From Micrococcales bacterium (GTDB taxonomy: Bacteria; Actinomycetota; Actinomycetes; S36-B12; UBA10799): a stretch of 64,000 nt of DNA. Shown piece after piece: positions 61,439 to 64,000 of this stretch. The notes beneath the pieces were generated by a model. The model ran no database searches, had not been told where the DNA came from, and saw only the letters and a list, made by a program, of their open reading frames with translations. Within the stretch, counting starts at the first letter, position 1; each line of letters begins with the position of its first letter. The translations under genes were made by a program, and so were the position numbers. The stretch spans positions 1 to 64,000 of the forward strand of contig JADJCR010000004.1 of NCBI GenBank assembly GCA_016703125.1, read 5' to 3'.

Positions 61439-62794
61439 ATGTCCGATCCGAACGTGCATTGGGACGGTCAGCGCTGGCTGCGCTGGGACGGGCAGGAGTG
61501 GGTGCCCGACGCCGCACAGGCTCCCCAACCGCAGCGCAAGAGCCACGCCGGGATCATCATCGGCATCGTCGCCGCGGTCGTGGTGTTCGCACTCTTACTC
61601 GGCGGCGGGGCTTTCTGGCTGATCACATCTCGTGACGACTCCACGCCCGCCGGTGACACCACCAGCAGCATCACGACGGTGCCCATCAACGCCACCCAGG
61701 ACTCCTTCACCGACCCCGTCGGCACCGATCAGCAGATCACCCCGAAGACCACGAAGCAGCCGGTCACCGTGCCGGGCGGGGAGCCCGGGCTCTATGGCGG
61801 GACCAAGAACGTGAGCAGTTGTGACCGCAAGCAACTGATCTCCTACCTCATGGCCAACCCGGACAAGGGCCGTGCCTGGGCCGGCGTACTGGGCATCCCG
61901 TACGAGCAGATCCCGACATTCGTCATGAAGCTCACACCCATGCTGCTGCGCAGCGACACCCTGGTGACCAACCACGGGTTCAAGGATGGGAAGGCCACCG
62001 CCTTCACCTCCGTCCTGCAGGCCGGGACCGCGGTGCTGGTTGGCAAGCGCGGCCTGCCGGTGGTGCGGTGCTTCTGCGGCAACCCGTTGACCCCACCCCC
62101 GGCGCAGGTTCCGGACGTCACGTACGTCGGGCCGACCTGGCCGGGGTGGAACCCGCAGTCCATAACGGTGATCATCCAGAACACCGTGATCATCGACATC
62201 TTCGTGGTGATCGACGTGACCACCGGTGACAAGTTCACCCGTCCCCCGGGTACCGCCGGCGGCGCGGACAGCACACCGGGCACGACCACACAGGAGCCGG
62301 GGACCCCCGGCACCACGAGTGGCACCAGTCGCCAGATCGAGGACGTCACAGGGTTCCTCAACGCGGTGATGAACGGTGACTACGGTGCGGCGGACTCCTA
62401 CTGCACGAGCAACTTCATCGGCCGGTTCGGAGGCTCGGCCAACATGGCACCGCCGAACTGGGGGGCGCTGACCTCCTACTCGATCAACGGCGCGTACGTC
62501 GGTGACACGTTCGTGGCCGTCTACGTCGAGGAGTACTGGGAGGGCGGCTACCGCCAGAGCACGTACTACGTGACAAAGGGGGGCGGAACGTACATCGACG
62601 ATGCCGACTTCGTGGACAGCGACCAGCCCTACACCGATGATCCCTACACCGAGGATCCCTACACCGAGGATCCGTACACGGAGGACCCGTACACCGAGGA
62701 TCCCTACACGATGCCGCCGGACGACTACCCCACGGATTACCCGACGCAGTACCCGGACAACGGGGAGACGCCCTACGACGACTCAGTGGGGTAG
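61439..62794 (+). CDS. DUF6777 membrane protein with acidic PYTED repeats
   Basis: 451 aa. The N-terminal WDGQRWLRWDGQEWVPDA (DUF2510-like W-x-x-G motif) precedes one membrane helix (IIIGIVAAVVVFALLLGGGA). The extracytoplasmic part has DUF6777: GLYGG, SCDRKQLISYL, VTNHGFKDG, LQAGTAVLVGKRGLPVVRC, CGNPL. A T/G/P linker and a second small domain follow, then the repeat tail at 62627-62710. Function unknown. Its last 22 bp overlap the convergent PhzF gene. Confidence 0.8.
   Translation: MSDPNVHWDGQRWLRWDGQEWVPDAAQAPQPQRKSHAGIIIGIVAAVVVFALLLGGGAFWLITSRDDSTPAGDTTSSITTVPINATQDSFTDPVGTDQQITPKTTKQPVTVPGGEPGLYGGTKNVSSCDRKQLISYLMANPDKGRAWAGVLGIPYEQIPTFVMKLTPMLLRSDTLVTNHGFKDGKATAFTSVLQAGTAVLVGKRGLPVVRCFCGNPLTPPPAQVPDVTYVGPTWPGWNPQSITVIIQNTVIIDIFVVIDVTTGDKFTRPPGTAGGADSTPGTTTQEPGTPGTTSGTSRQIEDVTGFLNAVMNGDYGAADSYCTSNFIGRFGGSANMAPPNWGALTSYSINGAYVGDTFVAVYVEEYWEGGYRQSTYYVTKGGGTYIDDADFVDSDQPYTDDPYTEDPYTEDPYTEDPYTEDPYTMPPDDYPTDYPTQYPDNGETPYDDSVG
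62627..62710 (+). repeat. 15-bp in-frame repeat encoding PYTED
   Basis: Units code PYTDD, PYTED four times and PYT, with synonymous changes (CCC/CCG, GAT/GAC) between units, so the peptide rather than the DNA is conserved. An acidic, Tyr/Pro surface tail. Confidence 0.85.
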
Positions 62795-63615
62795 GCTGCC
62801 AGGTCGAGCACGCCGCTGACGCGGGTGACGGTCGCGCCGCCCACCCACACGGTGCCGGCCTCGTCCTGGTCGAGATGGACGAACCCGCGCCGCCCGATGA
62901 CCGTCCCTTGCTCGGCGACGTAGGGGTACGCGAGGTGGCCGGCGCCGGTCAGCCAGGGCGCCAGTGAGGCGTTGAGGCTGCCGGTGACCGGATCCTCGAC
63001 TGTCTTCCCGCCGACGTCGAAGAAGGCACGCACCTCCAGATCCGCCGGGCCGCCGGGGTTGTGCAGTGCTGCGGCACCGACGAAGTGGCCCTGCAGGAAG
63101 CCTGGCCGCAGTGCCATCAGGGAGTCGACGTTCGGCAGCAGGACCGCCACCCAGCCCGGGCCGTTGTCGACCCACTGGGCGTCGACGAGATCCTGACGGC
63201 CGATGCCGAGGATCCCGGTGATGATGTCCAGATCCGCCGGCCCGACAGGCCCACTGCGGACCAGCGGGGGCGCCGCGAAAGCCCAGCCGTCGGCGGTGCG
63301 CCGTAGCGGCACCAGACCCGCGCCGCACTCCTGGACAGCTTCGGTCGCTGCGGACCCACGCGCCCACGCGTGGCACGTGCCCAGCGTCGGATGCCCCGCG
63401 AAGGGCAGTTCCTGCGCGGGAGTGAAGATCCTGACGCGGTAATCCGCGCCCGGCACCGTCGGCGCGAGCACGAAGGCCGTCTCCGACAGGTTGGTCCAGC
63501 GCGCCAGGCCCTGCATCTGCTCGCTGGTCAATCCCTCGGCCTCCAGCACAACCGCCACCGGATTGCCGAGCAGTTCCGTGGAGAACACATCCACCTGTTG
63601 GAAGCGTCGTTGCAT
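62773..63615 (-). CDS. PhzF-family isomerase/epimerase-like protein
   Basis: 280 aa. RRFQQVDVFSTELLGNPVAV at the start, catalytic E45 (NLSETAFVL), RIFTPAQELPFAGHPTLGTC, and EDPVTGSLNASLAPWL match PhzF (phenazine-type DAP epimerase fold). No phenazine cluster nearby, so substrate unknown. Convergent with the DUF6777 gene, divergent from DedA. Confidence 0.9.
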   Translation of the reverse strand: MQRRFQQVDVFSTELLGNPVAVVLEAEGLTSEQMQGLARWTNLSETAFVLAPTVPGADYRVRIFTPAQELPFAGHPTLGTCHAWARGSAATEAVQECGAGLVPLRRTADGWAFAAPPLVRSGPVGPADLDIITGILGIGRQDLVDAQWVDNGPGWVAVLLPNVDSLMALRPGFLQGHFVGAAALHNPGGPADLEVRAFFDVGGKTVEDPVTGSLNASLAPWLTGAGHLAYPYVAEQGTVIGRRGFVHLDQDEAGTVWVGGATVTRVSGVLDLAAYPTESS

Positions 63616-63666
63616 GCCACCACTGTGACATGAAGCCCCGGAGAACCGGGATGCCAGAATAGTGAA

Positions 63667-64000
63667 GTGCTCTTCGCCTCTTTGAACCCGCCGGACGAGC
63701 AGGCCGGGCTCATCGGATTCGTGTTGGCCACCATCGACCGGCTCGGTGAGATCGGGGTCGGCGCGCTGATCCTGCTGGAGTCCCTGGTCCCACCGATTCC
63801 CAGCGAGGTGGTCCTGCCGGCCGCGGGGGCCTTGGTCTACTTCGGGGACCTCTCCGGGCCGTGGACGCTCTTCTGGGCGACGCTGGGCTCGGTCCTGGGG
63901 GCCTTGGTCCTCTATGGCGCGGGGCGGGCGTTCGGCGAGGACCGGACCCGCCGCGTGATGCTCGCCGTCCCCCTCATCGACGCCGACGACGTGGACCGAG
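63667..64000 (+). CDS. DedA-family membrane protein, cut by the right edge
   Basis: First 111 residues. The signature LLESLVPPIPSEVVLPAAGA (acidic residue before PP-P-S-E) and the following helices (LFWATLGSVLGALVLYGAGR) are DedA/SNARE-associated (VTT) features, a family tied to lipid flipping and envelope homeostasis. GTG 63667 with CAGAAT 6 nt upstream; GTG 63663 is not in frame. Continues past the window. Confidence 0.85.
   Translation, partial: MLFASLNPPDEQAGLIGFVLATIDRLGEIGVGALILLESLVPPIPSEVVLPAAGALVYFGDLSGPWTLFWATLGSVLGALVLYGAGRAFGEDRTRRVMLAVPLIDADDVDR

Noticed and set aside
62627..62710. CRISPR or minisatellite
   Set aside because: 15-bp units are in frame and vary at synonymous sites, so this is a peptide repeat.
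1..64000. tRNA, rRNA, riboswitch or transposase genes
   Set aside because: I found no cloverleaf with a TTCGAATC-type arm, no rRNA sequence, no recognisable aptamer core and no DDE or tyrosine transposase domain.

Overview
This is a high-GC chromosomal window from an actinomycetote. The evidence is uniform G/C-rich third positions, two DUF222/13E12 HNH proteins, a WS/DGAT acyltransferase, an actinobacterial EF-G2, a rifampin ADP-ribosyltransferase, and many genes that begin about 6 nt after a TANNNT -10 box (leaderless starts). I cannot name a genus. No tRNA, rRNA, CRISPR array, intact transposase or prophage is visible.

Layout. 1-17.2 kb is a broken zone. It holds an AddB-like nuclease cut into many frames, a pRiA4b ORF-3-like gene, a DUF222-HNH gene, a penicillin acylase, an old-yellow-enzyme gene, a DUF2075 ATPase, a serine hydrolase and a lipoprotein, all frameshifted. 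Relics of SRPBCC, VanX and virginiamycin-B-lyase-like genes lie between or next to them. Intact genes here are a WS/DGAT enzyme, an opine dehydrogenase and a MazG-like pyrophosphohydrolase. 16.6-18.1 kb carries two toxin-antitoxin modules (MazEF-like on -, VapBC on +). 18.1-25 kb is intact: alpha/beta hydrolase, VOC protein, DUF2200, arr, and an 1153-aa TM0106-type nuclease-helicase. 25-38 kb holds a second pRiA4b protein, a subtilisin, a UvrA-like ATPase, a GyrI-like protein, an ArsR/SRPBCC operon, a NYN RNase-like protein, a second DUF222-HNH protein, and a zinc-ribbon plus serpin-like fusion. 39-54 kb is rich in acyl-CoA and lipid enzymes: a YfcC transporter, a FadD-type ligase, two acyl-CoA dehydrogenases, HMG-CoA reductase, a hydroxyacid-oxoacid transhydrogenase with a thioesterase, and a TetR/SDR pair. 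It also has a third TA module. 54-64 kb carries small monooxygenase-like and DoxX proteins, an N5-(carboxyethyl)ornithine synthase-like enzyme, a secreted SGNH hydrolase, EF-G2, a GGDEF protein, a DUF6777 membrane protein, PhzF and the start of a DedA gene.

Two repeat systems stand out. The first is an intergenic element of about 116 bp seen three times (27590, 31041, 50488). It is built from four 17-bp modules (consensus TTGYGACGAAGGTGCGG) in a strict forward-forward-reverse-reverse order with constant spacing, so it can fold as a nested hairpin. The second is a four-copy degenerate tandem repeat upstream of HMG-CoA reductase. Palindromic operators sit on the start regions of three regulator/antitoxin genes and between a TetR gene and an acyl-CoA dehydrogenase gene.

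Frameshift calls rest on recognisable protein motifs continuing in a second frame. I cannot tell from one sequence whether they are assembly errors or real decay. Their crowding into the first 17 kb fits either a poorly polished contig end or a degenerating locus.
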